Part shown: positions 35,151-46,538 of the stretch, in pieces
How positions within the stretch are numbered: the stretch's first letter is position 1
Layout of the letters: every line of letters starts with the position of its first letter
Source: Pelodera strongyloides
Lineage: Eukaryota; Nematoda; Chromadorea; Rhabditida; Rhabditidae
DNA length: 64,000 bases
Reading direction: 5' to 3'
NCBI GenBank assembly: GCA_036852015.1
Contig: JAANDG010000025.1
Location: 1-64,000, forward strand
Notes under the pieces: model-generated
What the model saw: only the letters and a program-made list of their open reading frames with translations
Database searches by the model: none
Told to the model about the DNA's origin: nothing
Translations under genes and position numbers: made by a program

Positions 35151-38090
35151 GAGATAAGCAAACGCGAACATTGTGTCGAGTGTCCCCGGCGATCCCGAAG
35201 CGAGATATAAGCAAAAGTCGCGTGTTAGAGAACGACTAAATAGCACTGCGACTGATAAGACGCAGAGTAGACGGCCAGTATCGATCGCACTATTGCGCAA
35301 TAAAAATAGGCCAGCCTAACCTCAAACTTGGGTAATTAAACCGCAGCTGGCAAAGAACAGGGAGAAATTGTCCGCATAAATAGAAATGATGCGGCGGATC
35401 AATTTGATACGCAAAGTGATCGTTCTTTGACATTGAAGGTACTATGATCGTCAAAATTAAGTCGAAATTTAAAATTCACCGTAGATCAAGTCTAATGATG
35501 TAAATCAATTCAATGATTGTGTGAGACGCGCATTTGACTTAGACGGGCAACTGTCTTCTGCTTCAGAATCTATGACGTCAAAAAATAAGTCGACGTTCAA
35601 ACTTCACCGTAGCGACATAGTAATGCTGCAAATCAACTTCAATGATGATGTCAGACGCGCATTTGACTTAGACGGGCAACATGTCTTCTGCTTCAGAATC
35701 TATGACGTCAAAAATAAGTCGACGTGCAAACTTCACCGATTGATATAGTAATGCTGCAAATCAACTTCAATGATGATGTCAGGCGCGCATTCGACTTAGA
35801 CGGGCAAAACCGTTTCTGCTTCAGAATCTATGACGTCAAAAATAAGTCGACGTGCAAACTTCACCGTAGCGACAAAGTAATGCTGCAAATCAACTTCAGT
35901 GATGATGTCAGACGCGCATTCGACTCAGACGGGCAATATGTCTTCTGCTTCAGAATCTAGACGTCAAAAATAAGGCGACGTGCAAACTTCACCGTAGTGA
36001 TATAAGTAATGCTGCAAATCAACTTCAATGATGATGTCAGACGCGCATTTGACTTAGACGGGCAACATGTCTTCTGCTTCAGAATATATGACGTCAAAAT
36101 AAGTCGACGTGCAAACTTCACCGTAGCGACAAAGTAATCTGCAAATCAACTTCAATGATGATGTCAGACGCGCATTCGACTTAGACGGGCAATACCGTTT
36201 TCTGCTTCAGAATCTATGACGTCAAAAATAAGTCGACGTGCAAACTTCACCGTAGCGACATAGTAATGCTGCAAATCAACTTCAATGATGATGTCAGACG
36301 CGCATTGGACTTAGACGGGCAAAACATGTCTTCTGCTTCAGAATCTATGACGTCAAAAATAAGTCGACGTGCAAACTTCATCCGTAGCGACATAGTAATG
36401 CTGCAAATCAAACTTCAATGATGACGTCAGACGCGCATTTGACTTAGACGGGCAACATGTCTTCTGCTTCAGAATCTATGACGTCAAAAATAAGTCGACG
36501 TGCAAAACTTCACCGTAGCGACATAGTAATGCTGCAAATCAACTTCAATGATGATGTCAGACGCGGCATTTGACTTAGACGGGCAACATGTCTTCTGCTT
36601 CAGAATCTATGACGTCAAAAATAAGTCGACGTGCAAACTTCACCGTAGCGACATAGTAATGCTGCAAATCAACTTCAATGATGATGTCAGATGCGCATTT
36701 GACTCAGACGGGCAACACGTCTTCTGCTTCAGAATCTATGACGTCAAAAATAAGTGACGTGCAAACTTCACCGTAGCGACATAGTAATGCTGCAAATCAA
36801 CTTCAATGATGATGTCAGCGCGCATTCGACTCAGACGGGCAATACCGTTTCCAGACTTAGACGGGCAACATGTCTTCTGCTTCAGAATCTATGACGTCAA
36901 AAATAAGTCGACGTGCAAACTTCACCGTAGCGACATAGTAATGCTGCAAATCAAACTTCAATGATGATGTCAGACGCGCATTTGACTTAGACGGGCAACA
37001 TGTCTCTGCTTCAGAATCTATGACGTCAAAAAATAAGTCGACGTGCAAACTTCACCGTAGCGACATAGTAATGCTGCCAAACAAACTTCAATGATGATGT
37101 CAGACGCGCATTTGACTTAGACGGGCAACATGTCTTCTGCTTCAGAATATGAGTCGACGTGCAAACTTCACCGTAGTAGCGACAGAGTAATGTTGCAAAT
37201 CAACTTCAATGATGATGTCAGGCGCGCATTCGACTTAGACGGGCAACATACCGTTCTGCTTCAAAAGCTATGACGTCAAAAATAAGTCGACGTGCAAACT
37301 TCACCGTATTGATATAGTAATGCTGCAAATCAACTTCAATGATGATGTCAGACGGGCATTTGACTCATACGGGCAACATGTCTTCTGCTTCAGAATCTAT
37401 GACGTCAAAAATAAGTCGACGTGCAAACTTCACCGTAGCGACATAGTAATGCTGCAAAATCAACTTCAATGATGATGTCAGACGCGCATTCGACTGAGAC
37501 GGGCAATACCGTTTCTGCTTCAGAATCTATGACGTCAAAAATAAGTCGACGTGCAAAACTTCACCGTAGTGATATATTAATGCTGCAAATCACTTCAATG
37601 ATGATGTCAGACGCGCATTTGACTTAGATGGGCAAAGGTCTTCTGCTTCAGAATCTATGACGTCAAAAAATAAGTCGACGTGCAAACTTCACCGTAGCGA
37701 CATAGTAATGGTTCAAATAAACTTCAATGATGATGTCAGGCGCGCATTGACTTACAATTAGACGGTTTCTGCTTCAGAAGCTATGACGTCAAAAATAAAT
37801 CGACGCGCAAACTTCGCCGTAGCGACAAAGTAATGCTTCAAATAAACTTCAATGATGGTGTCAGACGCGCATTCGACTAAGACGGGCAATACCGTTTCTG
37901 CTTCAGAAGCTATGACGCCAAAAAAAGTAGACGTGCAAACTTCACCGTAGTGATATATTAATGATGTAAATCAACTTCAACGATGATGTCAGACGCGCAT
38001 TTAACGCAGAAAAAAAAGGAAAATAGCACTTAAAATATAAGGCTTGCGCGAACGCTCGAGTAAAACGTAAAACGCTAGAGCGAGGCGCGC
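35151..38090 (+). repeat. 2.95-kb repeat module, copy 2
   Basis: Same leader, array and tail in the same order as copy 1, including rare variants such as the shortened unit with TTACAATTAGACGG (about 34807 and 37751). Differences are mostly one-base indels in short homopolymers, for example AAAATAAG against AAATAAG. The copy ends about 10 bases before the family B element at 38098. Confidence 0.95.
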
Positions 38091-38097
38091 GATCTAT

Positions 38098-38250
38098 TTA
38101 AAGCGAAATACCGGCCGGTTTGTGAAACGCATCGTCGACAACTGAATTCTTACGTATTTATGCTAATTTTTTATTCTAATTTATGTTTATTTACAGAAGC
38201 TGCAAATACTGGTCGATGTACTTCAAAAACCGGCCGGTATTTCGCTTTAA
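38098..38250 (+). mobile_element. TTAA element, family B (Bb), short copy
   Basis: Ends are TTAA-AGCGAAATACCGGCCGG and CCGGCCGGTATTTCGCT-TTAA. At 153 bp it lacks part of the centre. It sits directly after the second 2.95-kb module. Confidence 0.9.
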
Positions 38251-38990
38251 CTCACTAACCACCAAAGTCTGTAAGTAGCACGTAAATGCGAAAAAAACTC
38301 GGAAGTCCAGTTTGTCTGGTGCTTTTTACCTTTACAACCCCATAACGTTTTTGCCCATTGAAAAGGTGCAAAGTGTTTATAAACGGGACCAAGAAAGTCC
38401 AAAATTGGCCGAATTTAGTCATGACGATGACGCGGAGTAATTAGTTAGCAGGCAATTTATGGACCAGAAACCAAGAAGATGTTTTTGGAAATCATCTTTT
38501 TTAATGTTTACACGGGCAGATTCGAGGAAATAATAAACACACTGGTCGTCTGATTCTAACCTAATTATTTTCTTAATTATGAGTAGCTGCAGCTGACTTT
38601 TCTGCGAATAAGATGTTTTTCAAATAGTAGATGTGAATTGTTTTAATAGTCAACCATACTCGGAAAGTCTCGCGTTTTATAAACTAGAGCTAACCAAGGA
38701 AAAGTAAAATTTCTTATTATTTCCATGCTTGCATTAATACATTACATATAGAATGAATAATAAATACATTAATATATTAGACAACGCGTTAGGGATGTCT
38801 GCTTCATATAAAACCAACGGATAACTATGTGCGCCCCTATGATGATTGCAACCTGCAATTGACATTCTTGACAAGGCAACTGAAACAAAACTTAAGTTTT
38901 TGTCTCTTCAGATATTTAGGCTTTGGAATTAACCTTTACACTTTACACTAATAGTTAGTCCATTCATAGGCTTCTCTACTTTTAGTTTTG

Positions 38991-39152
38991 TTAAGGCTAT
39001 ATAACGACCGGTTTTTGAAACGAACGTTTTGCACGTTTCACAACTGCAGTCCCCATATGTTGTATGCAAATGGCTATAATTAGACTAAAAATCGCGCAGT
39101 TGTTTGAACCCACCGTGTCGAGCATACGCTGTTATAAATTTATAAAGCTTTA
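38991..39152. mobile_element. TTAA element, variant family B2, copy 3 (degraded)
   Basis: The left end TTAAGGCTATATAACGACCGG is recognisable. The right arm is eroded to CGCTGTTATAAATT ... GCTTTAA. Confidence 0.55.
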
Positions 39153-39564
39153 AGAATGTTGGAAAATTTGCAACAATCCAGCTGCACATGATAATAGATA
39201 TTGATTTTATTTTTAATCGGCACATCGACACAGTACATAACAAAAAACTGGTACACTAGCCCTAACAGTTGGAACAACGAAAAGATTTATAAATTTAAAC
39301 TTGTTGCATTCCTCTGAACACAGAGACCCCATAAAAAAGTTGAAATATTGCCGGCTGTTCCACGTGTTTTTACTAAAAAAATTCCATTTTTCGTGAACAC
39401 ATTCAAAGATGAGAAATGTCCTTCCAAAACGAAATGACATAAGTTGGAAGTTCCTTTTTCCACATAACATGTAACTTTTGAAGTGTGTGTCCTATTGCAA
39501 AACATGGTTCCATTGGTTCATAGAAGCTATGATTCAAATGTTTGTGCAAATTACACAAGGAGCA

Positions 39565-39747
39565 TTAAAGCGAAATACCGGCCGGTTTTTGAAACGCATT
39601 GCGTACACCTGCTTTCTTATGCAGCATATGCAAATGAGCAAAAATTAGAATAAAAACTAGACCCCAATTAGACCCCACGTTGCATAAATGCATAGGAATG
39701 CAAGTACTTGAAATGCGTTTCAAAAACCGGCCGGTATTCCGCTTTAA
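39565..39747 (-). mobile_element. TTAA element, family B (Ba, reversed)
   Basis: Ends are TTAA-AGCGAAATACCGGCCGG and CCGGCCGGTATTCCGCT-TTAA. The centre has TAGACCCCAATTAGACCCC, the Ba signature. Confidence 0.92.
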
Positions 39748-42014
39748 AGGTTAGTTCAGGTTCAGTCTAGGTACACATAAATCTGCATGGTTATTTCGCC
39801 AAACGACCTTGCTCATTAAGTGTTGTTTTAGAGCAAAACTGCAATGAACCATCTACCGTAAAATAAAAATCACAGAATCTACGCAATCCCCTCAATTAAT
39901 TTCGGTTTAGGCATAGTGTATTGTTAGTGAAGATTTGTACATTGCTCAGCTTCTCTAACTTGCAAATTAGCCCTCTCCCGGATATTCCAATCTATAAAAA
40001 TGTGCTTCGTTGTCGTGCGCGAGAAGTTGCCAAGTGCCAGAAATGTGCCGTCAAAACGTCACGCAAATTCGCTGGGCATAAATCAATTTGGGCACTAATT
40101 TGCCTGAAGGATCCTCCTGAATTTGTAAAAAGACGGGGAAAGTGGGGAAAAGTTTGCGATTCTAATTTTCTGTTCTCGTCTTGTAGACCAGTGAGCATAC
40201 TCAGAAAAACTTTTGGCAAGAGTACTGTAGGTTATACAGAACATAGAATATATATCTTTCTCGGTGACTAAATTTTGGTTTGTTTGCATGATAGAAACAA
40301 CGGTTTCCAATATAGGGAAAGGTTTTTATTTACGTCTGATTCGGTGTGAAGTCTATCTCGGTGCTTGTGGCGTAAGTAAACCAAACGTCAAAAAAAGTAT
40401 TTTATCATTTTTAAGATGAAATATTTTATCGACGATAATATGAATCCCTAAAAAGCAGCAAAAGCAACAACAGTCAGATTCAATCACGGTTAGAAAGAAC
40501 AAACAATTGGGTGAAAGTAATTGTTTTAATTTCGGTCAGTATTGTTAATAAATCAACATTTAGGCAGAAGAAATCTACAGAAGTTTCAGTTTCATTTGAA
40601 AAGATAAGTTGAATTAAACTTAGTTTCAATGCAGCAATTGTTTCAAAAATCCAAAGCTTGAAAAGTCAGTGCATCTTACGTGCTTCATTGTTCTGTTCAC
40701 TCTCGTGGCTATAACCAAATTTCCCTCCGTTACAAGTTTCGTTTCAACTGAGTGCAAGAGGGTTTTCATTTTCAGTCTTGTCTGAAAAAGAGAATAAAGT
40801 GTTCCGAGTTCCGACCATAAAAAAAGCTTCATAAAATCCTTGATATATAGCGTAAGTATCTATCCGGGCCAGGTTATATTTTTATAAAAAGGTGAATAAA
40901 GTTTTACTGCATAGTTGTGGGTACAATTTTATTTTAGAGAATCTATATTTTTCTTTTATTTAAAGTTTATTGAAGGTGTGGTATGCATGGACGATCAAAC
41001 AAAAAGCTGAAAAGGAGGAAAACACTGGCAATAATCAAAACCATGAGCCGGGCACATCCTTGCAAATTTCCACGTTTTCCTATTGCTGTTTCCTCTACTT
41101 AACCACCCCGTGGTAAGTCCAAGTTGTTACTTGAATTGAGATGAGACAAACCACATGCATTATATATATATATACTTCCTAATAAACAAATTCACGAAAG
41201 CTTACGCAAAATATCGCCTATTTTTTTAATGACGCCTCTCTTTTTTTGGGTTATCGTTTTGAAGGAATCAGCGTTGTAGATAAGAATATGCTTCACAGGC
41301 TTGCAGTACGACTTGTGTAGAAGTGCAACGCGCCAACAGTTTAAAAAATAGTTTATTTTCATTTTTTTCTTATTTTTTTTTCGAAAGTTGATCCTTCCTT
41401 TAATTTCCATGAAATAAACGTTTAAGTATTATTGATTATTTTGCATCTTTCTACATTTGAACATTCAAGTACATATACTTCAAGTAACAAAAATGCTGGC
41501 TTTATTCCTTTGCAACAATATTCCAAATGCAGAATGTCAAATTTAATTGCTAATCAAATCAGTCATTTGTTTCCGTTTGTATGTTCGTTTTTAACTTTCA
41601 TCCTCGGATGCCTCACCTTTTGGTGTATTTAATAAATAAATAAAAATAAGTAAATATGATATTCAAATTTCCAACCTTCACCTTTTAAAGGTGTATCATT
41701 CCCCTTGAATGAGCATTTGCATATTACCCACTCTTGTGTGTGCAATTGATTGGTGCGGCGCGCTTTCGACCGCTTCCGCCCGGGACCATTTATCTTCAAT
41801 TTGCGCTTAAATGACCGCTATATATGGCACCTAAATGTATACATATTCACATATATATGACATTTCTGAGAAGGGGCCAAGAAATATAAATCCAGAGCTA
41901 CAAGCAACATTTGAATGAGAATTCAATACACTTTTAGTGTGCGAAAACTTATGTTATAGCAAGAGAGAAGAGATGCACATGCATGCACTTTTGAAATTTA
42001 AATTTCAAAAAATG

Positions 42015-42126
42015 GTCCCGTGGCGATCGGTTGTAAAAACTGCCTGTAGATATTCTCGTGTAGTGCCAAGATACGGTAAATTGTTCGATACTGCAAGGAA
42101 AATCGCCCATACTTGCAAACCCCATA
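42015..42126 (+). repeat. Fragment of foldback family H
   Basis: TCCCGTGGCGATCGGTTGTA through CATACTTGCAAACCCCAT closely matches the right half of the full element at 43569-43829. The left half is missing. Confidence 0.7.
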
Positions 42127-42693
42127 AGATTCCTGTCTTACGCAATTAGATTCAAAAGCAGTGATGCTTACAAATAGATATAACTTGTGGCATGATACTT
42201 TTTTGTGTACTTGGGTGTGGTGAACTATGACAGAAAATTTTGAGATTAGAACGAGGTGAATCACCTTACCACAAAATATGACTAATTGTATGAATTTAAC
42301 CAATTGATAAGGAATATTGGAATGAGTTTATTGTTCTGCACCTCATTGACTGGAATATTTGGTCAACTCGACTCGAAACTCGTCGTTTGAGAGCTTAGTT
42401 TACCGTCTTAACTTGATATGTACGTGTACCATACTCATACTCCGTAAAACTTCGAAATTTACTATAGCTGTAAAAAAAATATGCAGCAATTTAGCAAAAT
42501 GTTACATTTTAAATATGTTTGATATATCGTAGATTTTTGAAAAAAAAATATATACAGTTATTTAGCAAAATTTTATATTTTAGATATTTTCTTGTGAAAT
42601 CACAAATGTTCGGACTGTTGGTCGGTAGTTCACCTCTGCATGGAACCAAAGAGGTTTGTCACCGTTGAAATTGAAATTCAAGAAAATTTAATA

Positions 42694-43110
42694 TTAAAGG
42701 AGGAGGCTCACGAGAAAGAAGTGCTCAAATAGTTTCCTTTTATCGAAGGATAATGGGTTTATCTTCCAAAAAACAAGTATTATAAGGTTCAGCGCTTTAG
42801 TTTGGAGGAATTAATTAATCTAAGAACTCGAAGTCAAATAAAATAACATATCGTATGCAAGGTAGACTTCAAAGCTAAACATGCAAATTTACAAGTCATT
42901 TTGCAAGCCAGCACAAAATTTGCCCCACTATGGAAATCAACCAATTTTTACGATCCAAAATTTTGATAGAATTCATAGTTTTATATTTATTTACTCCTTG
43001 CCATTAAAAGCGTTTGCATTGTAAAGCATGTCTTTCGGAACTTAATACCATCATCTTTCGATAAAAGGAAACCATTTGAGCACTTCATTCTCGTGAGCCT
43101 CCTCCTTTAA
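42694..43110. mobile_element. Palindromic TTAA element, family G
   Basis: Ends are TTAA-AGGAGGAGGCTCACGA and TCGTGAGCCTCCTCCT-TTAA. The inner arms (AGAAAGAAGTGCTCAAAT, CCTTTTATCGAA) pair with ATTTGAGCACTTCATTCT. Its right TTAA (43107-43110) is also the left TTAA of the family B element that follows. Confidence 0.9.
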
Positions 43111-43282
43111 AGCGAAATACCGGCCGGTTTTTGGCATCCTGGACAGTTGATTCTTACGTATTTATGCAAAGTTGCTCGAATTTCGATTTTTTTTATTCTA
43201 ATTTATGTTCATTTGCATAAGCTGCATAAGAATTATGGTGTGCTCGATGTGTTTCAAAAACCGGCGAGTATTTCGCTATAAA
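43107..43282 (+). mobile_element. TTAA element, family B (Bb), abutting family G
   Basis: The left end TTAA-AGCGAAATACCGGCCGG is shared with the G element. The right end is decayed (CCGGCGAGTATTTCGCTATAA). Confidence 0.85.
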
Positions 43283-43387
43283 CGTTTCGGAGATCTGAGA
43301 TCTGAAAATACATTGCTATTTGGATTGACCACACATACACAGTATTCTGTTTTCTTTTTGTACAATTTTTTCTCATTCTTAATTTAG

Positions 43388-45437
43388 GATATTCTCAACC
43401 GATTGAATACTTTGGAGGATATTGTTCAAAATCTTACGTTAGAAATTCAAGTAAGTAAAGTTGTTTGTGAACCAGCCGGCCACGCGGCATGAGGCGTCTT
43501 TCGATACTTATGAAACGTCTGTAGCGTAGCTGAAAATCGTCACGAATGAAGACATACATCGTTCTTTTATGGGGTTTCCAAGTATGCCAAAAACCGTGAG
43601 TTTTCCTTCCAAGTATCAATTGCAAAATAGTGTGCCAATCTACCGTAATTTTGCGTAATTTTGACACATCCGCACTATAGAAAATCCGCCATCAAACCCA
43701 ATTTTTTGTTGAACAAATAGTCCCGTGGCGATCGGTCGTAAAAACTGCCTGTATATATACTCGTAGTGCCAAGATACGGTAAATTTTTCGATACTTGGAA
43801 GGAAAATCGGCCATACTTGGAAACCCCATTACGTGAGAATATTCTAATTTGAGCTGCGGCACTCTTTTATGTCCAAAGAACAATTTGTTCGAATTCTACT
43901 TCGGTAACGTGAGTGCTAGCGCACGCTACAGTTACTATTTTATATAATAACACGATTGTAACGCCGCGATCCACGATTGGCCATACAACTGAATTGTTCT
44001 AGTACTGGTCAGCAATGAGCCTAAAATTTTAGCAGTAAAGCGGGAACTTAGTAGCATTTCCCCCCCTGTTATTTTCCCCTGCTATCTTTGACAAAACTTG
44101 ATTATTTTGTAATAAATACTCTAATAAAACGTTATCATTCAGGAACTTCGATCTCGCGTTCTTTCCTTCGAAACTCACCGAAAATCGGAAATCGGAAATG
44201 AAGAAACTGCAAAAATTGGTCTAGACGAAACTGGGAAAGTGATCATATATCCGAATCTAAATGATGACGAAAACCATCAATTGCCTATTATTATTATCTT
44301 TTTTCGCTCAACACACTATGTTTAGCCCATTTGTAAAATGAGCATAAAGCCTGATGAGTGTTTTCTATTTTTCTTTTTTTTTTTTATCTTTGAGTGTTTC
44401 AGGGTACGTGCTCATGTACACGAACCGGTAGTCGGAGACGTTGAAGCGGAAACACAAAATTTAAATCAAGTAAATTTGAATACAATTAATTGCGCCGGCC
44501 TAGTTTCAGTTTTTCTCATAAATACTTTGTGGCTCTATCCTACCCCTCTTTCTTTTAAAGCGACAAACCGGCCGGTTTTTGAAACGCATTGTGGACAGCT
44601 GAACTCTTACGTATATATGCAAAGTTTCTCGCATTTAGCTGGATTTTTTTCTGATTTATGTTTATTTGCATAAGCTACGTAACATTCTGGGGTATTCGAT
44701 GTGTTTCAAAAACCGGCCGGTATTTCGCTTTAACGCTTTTCGTTCAACAGGACTCTGTCCATACATTTTTTTTCGGCTAAAACATTAAGAGCTAGATAAA
44801 CATGGGCCAAATTTAGAACAGTTCGTTTATTGCAAACATTTATGACATATTTTCCCTGTGTTCAAACGTCGTTATCGTAAACACCACATAAGCAAAGCAT
44901 TGCCTCTTCAATGAAAACATAAAAATTTACAGGTAAAGGACACGGATTCAAACAACATATCTGGACAAACTATCAACTTTCGACGCTTTTCCGGCTTAAA
45001 AATACGCCCAATGACGGAATACCTTGAGAACTCTACTGGAACCGAACATGTAAAGGTGATTATTATGAACAACCGTGTATTTTTCTTCCCAATCTACGCG
45101 AACAGTTTCTACATGTTATACGACGACGAGTTATATACTATTTCTTTTCATCATTTCATTGTGATGCACACTCTGTGGTGTTATTTGATAAATAAATAAA
45201 ATGTATCTTGTTAAATTACCAGCACCCTATATAAGACTACTGACTATTATCTACTGTGGTTCGCACTAGAAATATAATATAATTTGTTTTGTAAGAAAAA
45301 TGAAACTCATTCAGGAAAACCCGTTTCTGCGAGGCCGTCGGTTACGAAAAGTCGCTGATATAAACGTGAAGACTGATCAGAGCCAGAGATACCAGAGCAA
45401 GAGCACAATTGAACTAAACACAGCTGGGGCCTCTTAA
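43388..45437 (+). CDS. Unrecognised protein, 3' exons, with coiled-coil segment
   Basis: Five splice-flanked open segments run to a stop: 43388-43450, 44143-44238, about 44395-44469, 44933-45055, 45315-45437 (TAA). The first two read DILNRLNTLEDIVQNLT and LEIQELRSRVLSFE with a heptad pattern, so a short coiled coil is likely. The rest is polar (ETAKIGLDETGK, HEPVVGDVEAETQ, FSGLKIRPMTEY, RGRRLRKVADINV) with no domain I know. Phases are 0 throughout if the third exon starts after TTTGAG at 44394. If it starts after the better TTTCAG (44402) the frame from exon 2 breaks. Upstream exons and the start codon were not found. No signal peptide or membrane segment is visible in this part. AATAAA follows at 45448. 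Confidence 0.55.
43569..43829. mobile_element. Foldback family H, full copy, in intron of the 43-45 kb gene
   Basis: The left end ATGGGGTTTCCAAGTATG is the reverse complement of the right end CATACTTGGAAACCCCAT. An inner pair (TTTTCCTTCCAAGTATC and GATACTTGGAAGGAAAA) extends the stem. Termini are unrelated to the TTAA families. Confidence 0.8.
44555..44732 (+). mobile_element. TTAA element, family B (Bb), in intron of the 43-45 kb gene
   Basis: Ends are TTAA-AGCGACAAACCGGCCGG and CCGGCCGGTATTTCGCT-TTAA. The centre is typical Bb (TTACGTATATATGCAAAG). Confidence 0.9.
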
Positions 45438-45447
45438 TTCTATAGAA

Positions 45448-45453
45448 AATAAA
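45448..45453 (+). terminator. Polyadenylation signal AATAAA of the 43-45 kb gene
   Basis: AATAAA occurs 11 bases after the TAA stop. The spacing is short but supports this being the real 3' end. Confidence 0.4.
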
Positions 45454-46385
45454 AACTGTATCCTGTTTAATTTTCATCTACCAAACGACCAATATACCTA
45501 TGGACTATGGAAATGCATTACAAAAGTTGATATTTCAATTTATGTTCCTTTGCAACTGCAATTTTTTTACTAAAATTTCTCTAGGCCATCTAAGTTATGG
45601 TGTATCATACTTTTCAGTAAAGTTGACTTGGCTTGGCCAACTGTGCCGATTCATGTAATAGTCAATTATTTTAAAATGTTTATTATGTATACATATAAAT
45701 AAATGCACACAATATACATGTCACTAAACACTAATAAACTAGAGCATGCAGTTAACTGGAGCATAAATCGAAAGCATAAAAAGGGTACACAAAATGATTG
45801 GCAGATAATAAAAAATTAAGGCATTAAATGGAGAATCCGCAAAAAATCGATAAATATAAATAATCGATTCTTAGAATGGAATAACAAGTATTGATAATTA
45901 CAAGTCAATTTGCATAATTATATGGTTTAGTCAGAAATAGTAAAAAAGGAGTAAATACTGAACTGATATCACATAAATAAAAAGTGGAATACTGTGTTTA
46001 TGCAAAACTATACTAAATATTATTGAAGAACCTGGGTATTGATCTTTTTGGGACATAATAAGGATTGAGGGATTTCCTTACGTCAATTTACAATCATGGC
46101 GCATGACTAGTCAACCTAACAAGTTAAACAAGTTGAAACTAACAAAGGGAATGTTATGGTGGTCTTTGAGTTGGCTTGTCTCTCTCTCCCTCTCTCTCTC
46201 TCTCTTTGTGCATCTCCCTTTTCAGTTATAATTACTTGCATTACTTTCCCTTTAAAATTGTAATTTTGTGAGTCATCAACTGCAACAAATTCACTGAGCA
46301 AACGGTGCCAATCCATTGTTATTATGACAAACAATAATGAAATCATATGTAGTGATAATAAATTATCAGTACTACAGACTACAAA
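45454..46385. other. Space between the 43-45 kb gene and the girdin gene, no feature except (CT)n
   Basis: The two genes converge here. The DNA is AT-rich, with a TCTCTCTCCC microsatellite at about 46179-46206. The 3' untranslated region of the minus-strand girdin gene should lie in its right part, but no clear polyadenylation signal was marked. Confidence 0.6.
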
Positions 46386-46538
46386 CTACACACATCCGTA
46401 TTCGTACCACACCGTACTCTCATTACGAACTGTCGTCGATGACGCAATCGAATCGTTCTGTTGTACGTTCTCGTACACGGACAGTGCTTTTTCGATACGT
46501 TCGTCCAAGTCGCGGACGAAGTCGCGACGCTCGCCTTC
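46386..46538 (-). CDS. grdn-1: Girdin/Daple last exon with C-terminal PDZ ligand GCV
   Basis: The last exon is 51 codons including TAG, starting after TGTGCAG. It encodes a charged amphipathic helix ([16 protein letters not shown]), a Ser/Thr stretch ([13 protein letters not shown]) and the end VWYEYGCV. The last three residues are the same Gly-Cys-Val that vertebrate Daple uses to bind the Dishevelled PDZ domain. That function is inferred by motif only. Confidence 0.9.
   Translation of the reverse strand, partial: EGERRDFVRDLDERIEKALSVYENVQQNDSIASSTTVRNESTVWYEYGCV

Larger units (their letters stand above)
38251..43106. other. Gene-free stretch with scattered elements
   Basis: Contains a B2 copy, a B copy, an H fragment and a G element listed separately. 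A 116-codon open frame at 39921-40271 and a short hydrophobic one at 41536-41632 (ATG, then GTATGT after 15 codons, which could be a first exon of the gene at 43388) have no further support. Confidence 0.45.

Noticed and set aside
32574..37048. Long open frames read as a repeat protein
   Set aside because: The unit length is a multiple of three and stop-free by chance. Frames are broken by indels, there is no start or splice context, and silent changes do not dominate. Kept as a finding, not as a gene.
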